Source: JAAYTL01 sp031460505 (GTDB taxonomy: Bacteria; Bacillota; Clostridia; Tissierellales; Tissierellaceae). From it: 64,000 nucleotides of DNA. The stretch covers positions 372,001-436,000 of the forward strand of contig JAVKTT010000001.1 of the NCBI GenBank assembly GCA_031460505.1, in the 5' to 3' direction. Both the position numbers and the translations under genes were made by a program. This document shows positions 42,267-50,758 of the stretch, in pieces (the stretch's first letter is position 1; the number at the start of each line of letters is the position of its first letter). Below the pieces are notes generated by a model. The model made no database searches and was not told where the DNA came from. It worked only from the letters and a program-made list of their open reading frames with translations.

Positions 42267-43439
42267 TTACTTTCTAGCTACACCTGTTTTCACAGCTGCC
42301 TCTGCTACAGCTTTAGCTACTGCAGGAGCTACTCTTTCATCAAATGCTGCAGGGATAATATATTCTTCTTTTAACTCTTCTTCTGTTACTAAATTTGCAA
42401 TTGCATATGCAGCTGCTAATTTCATTTCTTCATTAATTTCAGAAGCTTTAACATCAAAAGCACCTCTAAATATTCCAGGGAATGCTAATACATTATTGAT
42501 TTGGTTAGGGAAGTCTGATCTTCCTGTTCCCATAACTCTGATTCCACCTGCTAATGCTACTTCAGGTAAAACTTCAGGTACAGGATTTGCCATAGCAAAT
42601 GCTATTGAATTATCATTCATACTTTCAACCATTTCTTGAGTTACAATATCTGGTGCAGAAACTCCTATAAATATATCAGCGCCTACCATTGCATCAGCAA
42701 GAGAGCCTTTTCTGTTAGTTTTATTAGTTGAAATTGCCATTTCTCTTCTAATTGGATCTAATTTTTCATCTTCTTTATTTAATATACCTCTACTATTACA
42801 TATAATTACGTCTTTAATACCAGCATTTACAAGTAATTTTGCTATTGCTATACCAGCAGCACCAGCTCCACTTATAACTGCAGTTACATCTTCGATTTTC
42901 TTGCCTACTACTTTTAGACCGTTTAATATACCTGATAATACAACTATAGCAGTACCGTGTTGGTCATCATGGAATACTGGTATATCTAATTCTTTCTTTA
43001 ATCTTTCTTCTATTTCAAAGCATCTTGGTGCAGCTATATCTTCAAGATTTATTCCTCCAAAGGATGGGGCAATTTGTTTTACAGTTTCAACTATAGTATC
43101 TGTATCTTGGCTTTCTAGACAGATAGGAAATGCATCAACGTTTGCAAAGGATTTAAACAATACTGCTTTACCTTCCATTACAGGCATACCTGCTCTTGAA
43201 CCAATGTTTCCTAATCCTAAAACAGCAGAACCATCAGTTACAACCGCAACCATATTTCCTTTATTTGTGTAATCATATACTAAATCTGAATTTGCAGCAA
43301 TTTCTTTACATGGTTCAGCAACTCCTGGAGTATATGCTAAACTCAAATCTTTAGCGTTTTCCACCTTTACTTTACTTATTACCTCAATTTTACCTTGGTT
43401 ATCTTTGTGTAATTTTAAAGCTTCTTCTCTTAAACTCAT
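42267..43439 (-). CDS. NAD-type malic enzyme (malate to pyruvate)
   Basis: Oxidative decarboxylation of L-malate to pyruvate and CO2. The 390-residue short bacterial form contains LAYTPGVAEPCKEIA, VTDGSAVLGLGNIGSRAGMP near residue 70, VFHDDQHGTAIVVLSG near residue 155 with the metal-binding acid residues, and the nucleotide fold VISGAGAAGIAIAKLL near residue 190. Downstream of the LarA-like gene with 65 bases between and no terminator, so the two are probably one transcript under the sigma-54 promoter at 44782. Confidence 0.93.
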   Translation of the reverse strand: MSLREEALKLHKDNQGKIEVISKVKVENAKDLSLAYTPGVAEPCKEIAANSDLVYDYTNKGNMVAVVTDGSAVLGLGNIGSRAGMPVMEGKAVLFKSFANVDAFPICLESQDTDTIVETVKQIAPSFGGINLEDIAAPRCFEIEERLKKELDIPVFHDDQHGTAIVVLSGILNGLKVVGKKIEDVTAVISGAGAAGIAIAKLLVNAGIKDVIICNSRGILNKEDEKLDPIRREMAISTNKTNRKGSLADAMVGADIFIGVSAPDIVTQEMVESMNDNSIAFAMANPVPEVLPEVALAGGIRVMGTGRSDFPNQINNVLAFPGIFRGAFDVKASEINEEMKLAAAYAIANLVTEEELKEEYIIPAAFDERVAPAVAKAVAEAAVKTGVARK

Positions 43440-43504
43440 AATAGCTCCTCCTAGAATAATTATTTTATTTTGATTGTTACTAAAATCATATCATATTTCT
43501 AATA

Positions 43505-44752
43505 CTATTTCAGGTAAGGTAATGTTGAACCTCCATAAGGCATTACCAAAACCTTTATATCATTACCTAATTCTTTAATTGCATCATTAAATGCTTCTTG
43601 AACATCATCGTATGGCTCCATAAATATTGATTTTACTAATTCAGCATCCATATCAGATACTAAATATATCTTAGCCTTTTTAAGCACTAAAGCAATGGCT
43701 GCCGCTTTATGACCACCAAGTGTAAATTTTTCATTTATTCTATTTATCAATTCATCTGGAGATCTAGCTTCTGTCATCCATTGTTCAAAAACATTATTAC
43801 CAAAGCCTTCAATACATGAACCAACTAATATGATAATACCATCATCTTTAATAGCATGTTTAGCATTATCAAGGGCTTTTTGAACTTGATATAAGTTCAA
43901 GTCCTTAGGGGCTCCACCTTGTGAAACTATTACAATATCAGCCTTTTCTCTGATTTCTTTTTTGTAGATTTTATCTAAGAACTTACAACCCTCTTTGTGG
44001 GCTTTAATAAAATCACCAGCTACGGAGTAAATAATTTCTTTCTTTTCATTTAAGACTACATTTACAATAAAATCAATAGGACAATATTTTATTGCCTCAT
44101 TTAAATCTTCCCTAACTGGGTTTCCTACAAGTTTACCTGCCTTAGCATCTTCAAGTATCATATTACTATGGTTTGCTTGAATAGCATTTGGTGTTGATAC
44201 ACCTGGCATTATGGCTTTTGAACCTCCACTATAACCAGCAAAATAGTGATATTCGATGTTTCCAATACAAATTCTTCTATCTGCTTCAGCAACAATCCTA
44301 AATATGTCAACAGGTGTCCCAGCCTTGGTTACACCCATTCGAATACAGTCCTCTGCATTCGAATCTATACAATTAATCTCTTGATAAACTCTCTCACCTA
44401 CTAATTGTATTTTTTCTTCTTCAGTATGCTGTCTATGACTCCCTAAAGCAAACACAATAGTTATATCTTCTTTCTTTACTCCAATCCCATACAATTCATC
44501 TAATAATGGAGGCAATATTTCATAGCTTGGCAATGGCCTGGTTAAGTCGCTGGTAACTATTACAATCTTTTCTCCCTTTTTTATAATTTCATTTAGTTTA
44601 TTGGTTCCTATGGGATTTCTTATTGATCTAATTACTTCATCAACACCGGTTAGCCCAATTTGAATCTTATTTGGTTCCAAAATATCCATTATATAATTGT
44701 CTGGAATATTAATACCTTGTGTTCCTTCACCATATCCTATAGATAGTTTCAC
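43505..44752 (-). CDS. LarA-family nickel-pincer racemase, possible malate racemase
   Basis: 415-residue protein of the lactate racemase (LarA) family that uses the nickel-pincer nucleotide. Candidate catalytic and Ni-binding residues are in VFALGSHRQHTEEE (His near 108), IEYHYFAGYSGGSKAIMPGV (His near 174, Lys near 184) and NAIQANHSN (His near 200). No larB, larC or larE is in the window; the cofactor must be made elsewhere. The adjacent malic enzyme suggests malate rather than lactate as substrate, as shown for some LarA homologues; this is inferred. The start is GTG at 44752 after GGAGGTG. Confidence 0.83.
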   Translation of the reverse strand: MKLSIGYGEGTQGINIPDNYIMDILEPNKIQIGLTGVDEVIRSIRNPIGTNKLNEIIKKGEKIVIVTSDLTRPLPSYEILPPLLDELYGIGVKKEDITIVFALGSHRQHTEEEKIQLVGERVYQEINCIDSNAEDCIRMGVTKAGTPVDIFRIVAEADRRICIGNIEYHYFAGYSGGSKAIMPGVSTPNAIQANHSNMILEDAKAGKLVGNPVREDLNEAIKYCPIDFIVNVVLNEKKEIIYSVAGDFIKAHKEGCKFLDKIYKKEIREKADIVIVSQGGAPKDLNLYQVQKALDNAKHAIKDDGIIILVGSCIEGFGNNVFEQWMTEARSPDELINRINEKFTLGGHKAAAIALVLKKAKIYLVSDMDAELVKSIFMEPYDDVQEAFNDAIKELGNDIKVLVMPYGGSTLPYLK

Positions 44753-44781
44753 TAATTCACCTCCATACTAAGTATAATAGT

Positions 44782-44797
44782 TGCAATAAACGTGCCA
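44782..44797 (-). promoter_or_regulatory. Sigma-54 (-24/-12) promoter of the LarA/malic enzyme pair
   Basis: Minus-strand TGGCACGTTTATTGCA, a full consensus match with GG and GC ten bases apart. Predicted start near 44771, about 19 bases before the GTG start. Confidence 0.94.
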
Positions 44798-44829
44798 ATC
44801 AGTATTTAGCTATTTTAAATAACTAATGT

Positions 44830-44856
44830 TTGTTTATTGAACGTATTTGCAAACAA
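44830..44856. promoter_or_regulatory. Candidate activator-binding inverted repeat
   Basis: TTGTTT (44830-44835) and AAACAA (44851-44856) frame a 27-base interval centred about 60 bases upstream of the -12 element; TGTACAAATTATATACA lies further up. Probable site for the PrpR-type activator encoded just upstream, but the evidence is a weak repeat only. Confidence 0.35.
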
Positions 44857-44912
44857 TTGTATATAATTTGTACACATTGATTGATATCTAACAAACTATA
44901 TCTCTTTACATA

Positions 44913-46793
44913 CTAACTATTTAGCTTTTTCCAAACCGTAGTGCGACTAATTCCAAGTTTTTCAGCTAGTAGTGTGGCATTATAATTACATTCTGCATAT
45001 AACTTTTCAAAAATTTGTTTCTCCATAGAATCTTTTGTTCCTTTTTTTATAATTATTGAGTCACCATCAGCGAGGTATTTACTACCTTTTTCATGGCCTT
45101 CAATCAAATCGTCAATAATCTTTTCCATTGGTACATATTCCTTTAACAGTGACACTCTTTCAACGAAATTTTGAAGTTCTCTAACATTTCCTGGCCATTC
45201 ATATTCTTCTAAAATAGCTAGTTGTTGTTGACTAAGCGTAATATGTTTGTCACTATATTTACTTACAAAGTAGTCAAATATTAGTTTTACATCATTTTTT
45301 CTATTTCTCAAAGGTGAAGTTTCAAGTTTTAATACATTTAATCTAAAATATAAATCTCTTCTAAACTCCCCCTTCTCTACAGCTTCAAATAAATCTGTAT
45401 TCGTTGATGATATGACTCTTACATCAACTTTTATACTTTTGTCCGATCCTAGTCTCCAAACTTCTTTTTCTTGAAGCACTCTAAGCAATCTTGATTGTAA
45501 ATTTAAAGGCATAGAACCAATTTCATCTAATAGGATAGTTCCCGTATGTGCTAATTCAAACAAACCCATCTTTCCGCCTTTTTTTGCACCAGTAAAAGCA
45601 CCATCTTCATATCCAAATAGTTCGCTTTCTAGTAGATTTTCAGGTATCGCTGAACAATTTACTGCCACAAAAGGATTGTTACATCTATTACTTGCATTAT
45701 GAATACTTTGTGCTAAAATTTCCTTACCTGTTCCTGACTCACCTATTATTAATACAGAAGCATCTGACTTTGCATAAATTTTAGCATTTTTAATCATATC
45801 TTTAACTGCCTTGTTTTCACCAATATAATCATAAAAAGTGTAGTAGGCAATAAGACCTTTTTTATAAATTTCTGATCTATACATCTTTTCATAGTCTTGG
45901 ATTTTACTTATTTCCTGAAATGTAGCTACTGCTCCACCAATTTTACCTTTTACTTTAATTGGTATTCTATTTGTTATTATTGTATTATTGTTGAATTTTT
46001 GAATCTGACTTAATTGGGCTTGTCCTGTTTCTACAACTTCAAGTAGTTTTGTTGTAGGTATATATTCATCAGCTCTTTTCCCAATAATTTTATTAGCATT
46101 AATATCAAAAATTCTCTCAGCTGTAGGATTAAAAAAAGTTACAATACCATTAGTATCTGTTACGATAATCCCTTCATATGAAAATTTTAATATATGGTTT
46201 AATCTTTCTGTTTCCATCATCTGTTTTCTAGTCAGATCATATACTTCTAAAGCTGTATATATTGATTGTTGAACTGTCTCCTTTGAAGTTTTTAACAAGA
46301 CACCCTTTTTACCTAAATCCTCTGCATGCCTTACAGTAGATATACCACCAATAATTACTTCTGCACCTTTTTCAATAGCTTCTTTAACCATCTCTTTTGT
46401 TTCTTCAATTTGATTATAAGATGCCATATAAATTAGCTTTATATTGAATATTTCCGAGATCTTTTCTGCTTCAAGAGATAATTTGTTGGACAGTATTAAA
46501 CCTATTTTTCTTTCATCTCTTAAATATTTTATAGAATCAAATATTGCATAGAGAATGTCAAAAGAAGTCATTTCACATTTCACAATAGGTATCTTTACTG
46601 AATCTTTAATATGTTGGTATGTAGCTCCTCTACTTATTAATATATCATACCCCTTAGCCTCTAATCTTTTTGCAATCTCAGCTGCATCTTCAAAGCTACC
46701 TGTATATGCATCTACCTCTATATTCATTTCTCTTGAAATGTCTAATACTAAATTTGTAAGCTCTTCATATGGAGCTATAAAGGCTATTTTCAT
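44913..46793 (-). CDS. PrpR-type sigma-54 activator (PrpR_N-PAS-AAA+-Fis)
   Basis: 626-residue activator. Residues about 1-190 are a PrpR_N-type sensor (MKIAFIAPYEELTNLVLDIS, ILISRGATYQHIKDSVKIPI), 200-310 a PAS domain (SYEGIIVTDTNGIVTFFNPT), 335-560 the AAA+ domain with GESGTGKEILAQS, the intact GAFTGAKKGG sigma-54 loop and GTILLDEIGSM, and 590-626 a Fis-type helix-turn-helix (NYNATLLAEKLGISRTTVWK). It lies directly upstream of the LarA/malic enzyme genes and their sigma-54 promoter, so it is the likely activator in response to an organic acid. AGGAGAG precedes the ATG and a TATAAT at 46829-46834 may be its -10. Confidence 0.9.
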   Translation of the reverse strand: MKIAFIAPYEELTNLVLDISREMNIEVDAYTGSFEDAAEIAKRLEAKGYDILISRGATYQHIKDSVKIPIVKCEMTSFDILYAIFDSIKYLRDERKIGLILSNKLSLEAEKISEIFNIKLIYMASYNQIEETKEMVKEAIEKGAEVIIGGISTVRHAEDLGKKGVLLKTSKETVQQSIYTALEVYDLTRKQMMETERLNHILKFSYEGIIVTDTNGIVTFFNPTAERIFDINANKIIGKRADEYIPTTKLLEVVETGQAQLSQIQKFNNNTIITNRIPIKVKGKIGGAVATFQEISKIQDYEKMYRSEIYKKGLIAYYTFYDYIGENKAVKDMIKNAKIYAKSDASVLIIGESGTGKEILAQSIHNASNRCNNPFVAVNCSAIPENLLESELFGYEDGAFTGAKKGGKMGLFELAHTGTILLDEIGSMPLNLQSRLLRVLQEKEVWRLGSDKSIKVDVRVISSTNTDLFEAVEKGEFRRDLYFRLNVLKLETSPLRNRKNDVKLIFDYFVSKYSDKHITLSQQQLAILEEYEWPGNVRELQNFVERVSLLKEYVPMEKIIDDLIEGHEKGSKYLADGDSIIIKKGTKDSMEKQIFEKLYAECNYNATLLAEKLGISRTTVWKKLNS

Positions 46794-46895
46794 ATTATTC
46801 TCTCCTAACAGATATATTCCTTGTAATGATTATATCATATAGTGTAACTTAGAAAAATGGACATTAACAACCAATCTAAACTAATCATAAAAAAC

Positions 46896-46920
46896 CTCCT
46901 CTATAATAAAAATAGAGGAG
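46896..46920 (-). terminator. Intrinsic terminator after iadA
   Basis: Perfect 9-base arms CTCCTCTAT / ATAGAGGAG, 7-base loop; minus strand continues GGTTTTTTATG. Confidence 0.88.
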
Positions 46921-46939
46921 AAAATATAGTTGTAACTAA

Positions 46940-48073
46940 TTAGCTATTAATAAAATTCTCTTTTAATAAAACTTTACCATTCTCCTTCATTACAACTCCA
47001 TTAGAAATAGTAGTTATTATGTTTAGTTTATCATCAATTAGATTGATATCAGCATCACTACCTACTGCTATTGTACCTTTCTTTGGATATATCTCTAAAG
47101 CTTCGGCTACATTCTTCGTAACTAAATTAAATGCTGTATCCATAGGTAATCCTTTGACATTTATAAGTTCTTTAACATTTTGATGCATAGTTGTCATTTT
47201 ACCTGCAGTCATACCTATCATTTCATTTTTCTCATTCCAAATTGGCATACTTCCGTTGGAATCAGTACTCATGGTTATTTTTTCTAATGGCGCTTTGTCC
47301 AAAGCTTTAATTATTGCACTAGTTGTCCTTTCAGATTCCTCTCTTGATGTAATATCGATATATCCACCTAGATTTGCAAATTCAATAGCTTCATCTATTA
47401 TTTTATCAACATGTGTAGGCCTTAAAGTTTTAATAGGTATGTCAGTCTTATCAACTAATTCAAATAATGGACTTAAACCACATTTTCCTGTACCCATATG
47501 AATAGTTACAATACCACATTTACCTGATAACAATCCAGCCAATCTTACATCTGAACTTAAGTATATTAAATCCTGCAGTGAAATATTAGATGATCTATGG
47601 TCTGATAGGGCTAGTTTAACTCCTATTACTTCTTGTATAAACATAATATCCTTTTTAACATTACCAGTAAGAGTTACTGATGGAATTTCATAAGACCCTG
47701 TTAAACAGTATGCAGTTACCCCATACTCATTTAATGCTTTAGTCTTTGCAACTAAGTTTTCCATGGATCTTGTGGTTCCATCTGTACCAAGTAGCCCTAC
47801 TACAGTTGTAACACCAGCATTTACTATATCTCTTGCTGATATTTCAGGTACCCTAGTTGTATAACCACCTTCTCCTCCACCGCCTGTGATGTGAACATGT
47901 TGATCAATATAACCAGGTGTTGCAAGCAGACCTTCTGCATCAATAACTTTAATACTCGGTAAATTAATATTGATATTTGGAGAAATATCAAGTATCTTTC
48001 CACCACCAATTAAAATATCCATTAAGCTTAAATTATTTTCACCTAAAATTGCTACATTTTTGATTAGTATCAC
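46940..48073 (-). CDS. iadA: Isoaspartyl (beta-aspartyl) dipeptidase
   Basis: Zinc amidohydrolase of 377 residues that hydrolyses beta-aspartyl dipeptides from damaged proteins. Motifs: GYIDQHVHITGGGGEGGYTT near residue 55 with the HxH metal pair, TRVPEISARDIVNAGVTTVV, CLTGSYEIPSVTLTG, VTIHMGTGKCGL near residue 190, and STDSNGSMPIWNE near residue 270 with the metal Asp. Start is GTG at 48073 after AGGTGA. Third gene of exchanger-amidohydrolase-iadA. The aspartate released may be handled by the AspT-like exchanger upstream. Confidence 0.92.
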   Translation of the reverse strand: MILIKNVAILGENNLSLMDILIGGGKILDISPNININLPSIKVIDAEGLLATPGYIDQHVHITGGGGEGGYTTRVPEISARDIVNAGVTTVVGLLGTDGTTRSMENLVAKTKALNEYGVTAYCLTGSYEIPSVTLTGNVKKDIMFIQEVIGVKLALSDHRSSNISLQDLIYLSSDVRLAGLLSGKCGIVTIHMGTGKCGLSPLFELVDKTDIPIKTLRPTHVDKIIDEAIEFANLGGYIDITSREESERTTSAIIKALDKAPLEKITMSTDSNGSMPIWNEKNEMIGMTAGKMTTMHQNVKELINVKGLPMDTAFNLVTKNVAEALEIYPKKGTIAVGSDADINLIDDKLNIITTISNGVVMKENGKVLLKENFINS

Positions 48074-48084
48074 TTACAAATCAC

Positions 48085-49524
48085 CTATCCTCTCCTATTA
48101 GAATAAACTCTATCTCGTCCACCTAAAAATATACTTTGGTCTAAATCAACAGTTTTAAAAGGAACTGACTTTTCTTTTAAGGATTTTGCCGCCCTTTCTG
48201 TTGTTATTAAATTTCCTGGCTGTTTTATTAAGTAGCCATCTATCATGGCAATCTTTCCGTTTGTTATTGTAATTTTAGCTTCTTTATTTATTGGATCTAC
48301 AACAACAATATCAGCATCTGCACCTAAAGATAGATGTCCTTTATTTGTTAATCCAAATAATTGTGCAGGCATATAGCTAGCTTTCCAAACAAAATCTTTA
48401 AGAGTAATTGCTCCGTATTCAACTAACAATAATCCGCTGCTTATTATACAATTTCTAGGTATGGATCCACCATCTGTACTGATAGCATCAACTATAAAAC
48501 GATTATCCTTATTTTTAGAAACTGCGCAAGATACAGTAGAAATAGGTGAATTTACATGAAAGCAAATATTACCTTTATGACCATTTTGTACCCATCTTTC
48601 ATAAGCTTCAATACCCCATACTAATTGCATTTCTTCACCAATTCTCATATATAACCCACAGATACTATCTTTTAGCGCTTGGCCTAAACCTTCTTTAGTA
48701 GCTTCGTAATTATTCATCTTAAGACAGGATCTTGTAACATGACTCTTTGGTAATAAATCTTCATCTAAATCGCCAGTTGTACCATTTAGTGCAGATAGGT
48801 AGGATTCAGATACAATATTTGGATTTTTCTCTAGCAAATCTAGGGCTTTATGAACCTCTTCTAAAGGTGAATTTATAAGTCCTCTACAATAAGAATTTAC
48901 ATGTGCTAAATGTAATGGTAAACCATCGGCAGAAGTAATGGCTTCTTCTAATCCATTAATATTACTACCATTCTTAGTACTTCCAGCATGATATGCAACA
49001 TATGCTTTTTCTTTACTTGCAGTCTTTATAATTAAGTTTGCAGTCTCTGGCTCCAATGGAAAATGGCCTCCTAATAGCTTAACCCCCAAAGCCCCTTCAT
49101 CAACACTTTTATTGATATAATCATATATATCAGTAGCTGAGCCCTTAGTATCTTTAATTCCATTACCAGGGAATATACCATTTAATACTCCTACATTTAG
49201 TCCATAACCATATGGGATTATTTCTTCAACAACTCTATTTACAGGCCCTCTAAAATCAAAAGCTGTAGTAACTCCAGCTCGAATTAGCATACGATAACCA
49301 GCAGCTTTTGAATCTGGTCTAACTATATGAACATGAGAGTCCACTACCCCAGGCATTACTATTTGTCCCTGAACATCTAATACCTGATCAGCATCTGTGT
49401 AACTCAATTCCTGATCAATATCAATAATTATTCCATCTTTAATTCCAACATCATATATGCCTTCTACATTATTTAACGGGTCAACCAATTTACCTTTTTT
49501 TAAAATAATATCATACTTAATCAT
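48085..49524 (-). CDS. Amidohydrolase (dihydroorotase/D-aminoacylase superfamily), specificity unknown
   Basis: 479-residue amidohydrolase. The metal site HxH is in PGVVDSHVHIVRPDSKAAGY near residue 60; a probable carbamylated-lysine region is GALGVKLLGGHFP near residue 155, with YHAGSTKNG and LHLAHVNSYCRG supplying histidines and DAISTDGGSIPR a metal Asp. Ends with the small beta-domain (LGADADIVVVDPINKEAKIT). Similar layout to dihydropyrimidinases and N-acyl hydrolases, but no exact match is recognised. The ATG at 49524 is seven bases after GGGGGT; the one six bases earlier is too close. Eleven bases precede iadA. Confidence 0.78.
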   Translation of the reverse strand: MIKYDIILKKGKLVDPLNNVEGIYDVGIKDGIIIDIDQELSYTDADQVLDVQGQIVMPGVVDSHVHIVRPDSKAAGYRMLIRAGVTTAFDFRGPVNRVVEEIIPYGYGLNVGVLNGIFPGNGIKDTKGSATDIYDYINKSVDEGALGVKLLGGHFPLEPETANLIIKTASKEKAYVAYHAGSTKNGSNINGLEEAITSADGLPLHLAHVNSYCRGLINSPLEEVHKALDLLEKNPNIVSESYLSALNGTTGDLDEDLLPKSHVTRSCLKMNNYEATKEGLGQALKDSICGLYMRIGEEMQLVWGIEAYERWVQNGHKGNICFHVNSPISTVSCAVSKNKDNRFIVDAISTDGGSIPRNCIISSGLLLVEYGAITLKDFVWKASYMPAQLFGLTNKGHLSLGADADIVVVDPINKEAKITITNGKIAMIDGYLIKQPGNLITTERAAKSLKEKSVPFKTVDLDQSIFLGGRDRVYSNRRG

Positions 49525-49559
49525 AAACATACCCCCAAGTATTTAATATTAACTACGAA

Positions 49560-50678
49560 TTAGAAAAACAGACCAATCAATTGACATACTAATACTACCA
49601 AAATAAGTGCAACAGGATATGTTGCAGCATAAGCTGTTGTTACAGCATCAGACTGAGCAACAGATATTAATGTTCCAAGGGCTGGAGTACTAGTCATTCC
49701 ACCACATATTGAACCTAATGTATTTATTAAATCTAGCTTTAGCACCCTTCGAGCGAAAAAGTAACTGATAATCATTGGCAATATTGTCATGATAACACCT
49801 AAGAAGAATAAAGATACCCCATATTGTTGCAATATGGAAATAAATCCTTTACCAGCATCAGTTCCTGCTCCTAATAAAAACAATACAAGCCCAAACTCTC
49901 TCATAACCTCTAAGGTAGGCTTAGGAACAGTAATTGAATAACTTTTCACGTGGCCAAAATGTCCCATTATCAAACCTAAAAGTAAAGGACCTCCCGAATT
50001 ACCCAAATTAAAATTAATACCTCCAGGTAAAGGAATTTTGATACCTGCTACTATGATACCAAGTACTACAGCTATAGAAAAAGAAAATAATCCAAAAGAG
50101 TCTATTTTAATATAAGCATTATTTTTTATTTCTTTAGTCTTATCCTCAAGATTTTCTTCTAACTTTGCAGCCTCTTTACTTAAATCCATCTTTAATATTT
50201 TTGGAACTAACTGAATAAATAAAACTACTCCTAAAACACCAAAAGGATAAGCAATCCCATAGCCTATAGATGCCATACTATCTCCTGTAGCTTCAATTGC
50301 AGCTGCTAAACCAGGTGTACTAGTTAATGCCCCACTTAACATACCAACTGCGAGAGGCGTTGGTATACCACTTAATTTGATTATTGCAATACAGGATATA
50401 GCTCCACTAATAATAACAATTACACCCAAAGCTATATATGACACAACCTTATTTTTAAAATTCCTAAAAAACGTCGGTCCTGCTATAAACCCTACTGCAG
50501 TTACAAATAAAATTAACCCCATATCTTTGATTATAGAAGATATCTCAAAACCAAAATGTCCAAATACCAATGAAACTATAAGTACTGCTGAACTTCCCAT
50601 CTTTAATCCAAAAAACTTGATATTCCCTATAAAATAACCTAAAAGTAATATCAAGAAAATAACCATCGGCTGGCTCAC
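49560..50678 (-). CDS. AspT/YidE-like exchanger membrane protein lacking TrkA domains
   Basis: 372-residue membrane protein with two similar halves, each carrying a glycine-rich SGALTSTPGLAAAIEATGDS or CGGMTSTPALGTLISVAQS block (near residues 120 and 330), as in aspartate:alanine exchangers. The cytoplasmic TrkA_C domains present in AspT are missing; only a short charged linker (KEAAKLEENLEDKTKEIK) joins the halves. I choose a GTG start at 50678, seven bases after GGAGG, instead of the ATG at 50696 which has no ribosome site. First gene before the amidohydrolase and iadA, so an amino-acid or dipeptide exchange role is inferred. Confidence 0.75.
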   Translation of the reverse strand: MSQPMVIFLILLLGYFIGNIKFFGLKMGSSAVLIVSLVFGHFGFEISSIIKDMGLILFVTAVGFIAGPTFFRNFKNKVVSYIALGVIVIISGAISCIAIIKLSGIPTPLAVGMLSGALTSTPGLAAAIEATGDSMASIGYGIAYPFGVLGVVLFIQLVPKILKMDLSKEAAKLEENLEDKTKEIKNNAYIKIDSFGLFSFSIAVVLGIIVAGIKIPLPGGINFNLGNSGGPLLLGLIMGHFGHVKSYSITVPKPTLEVMREFGLVLFLLGAGTDAGKGFISILQQYGVSLFFLGVIMTILPMIISYFFARRVLKLDLINTLGSICGGMTSTPALGTLISVAQSDAVTTAYAATYPVALILVVLVCQLIGLFF

Positions 50679-50709
50679 TAAAATTCCTCCATTCATATGT
50701 TAATAAAAA

Positions 50710-50743
50710 ACCAGAGAGTTTTGTTTAAAACAAAACTCCTGGT
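50710..50743 (-). terminator. Intrinsic terminator after the M20 peptidase gene
   Basis: ACCAG-A-GAGTTTTG pairs with CAAAACTC-CTGGT (one bulge); minus strand continues TTTTTTATTA. Separates the IclR/DcuC/M20 unit from the exchanger/iadA unit. Confidence 0.87.
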
Positions 50744-50758
50744 AAATTTTAATTTTTG

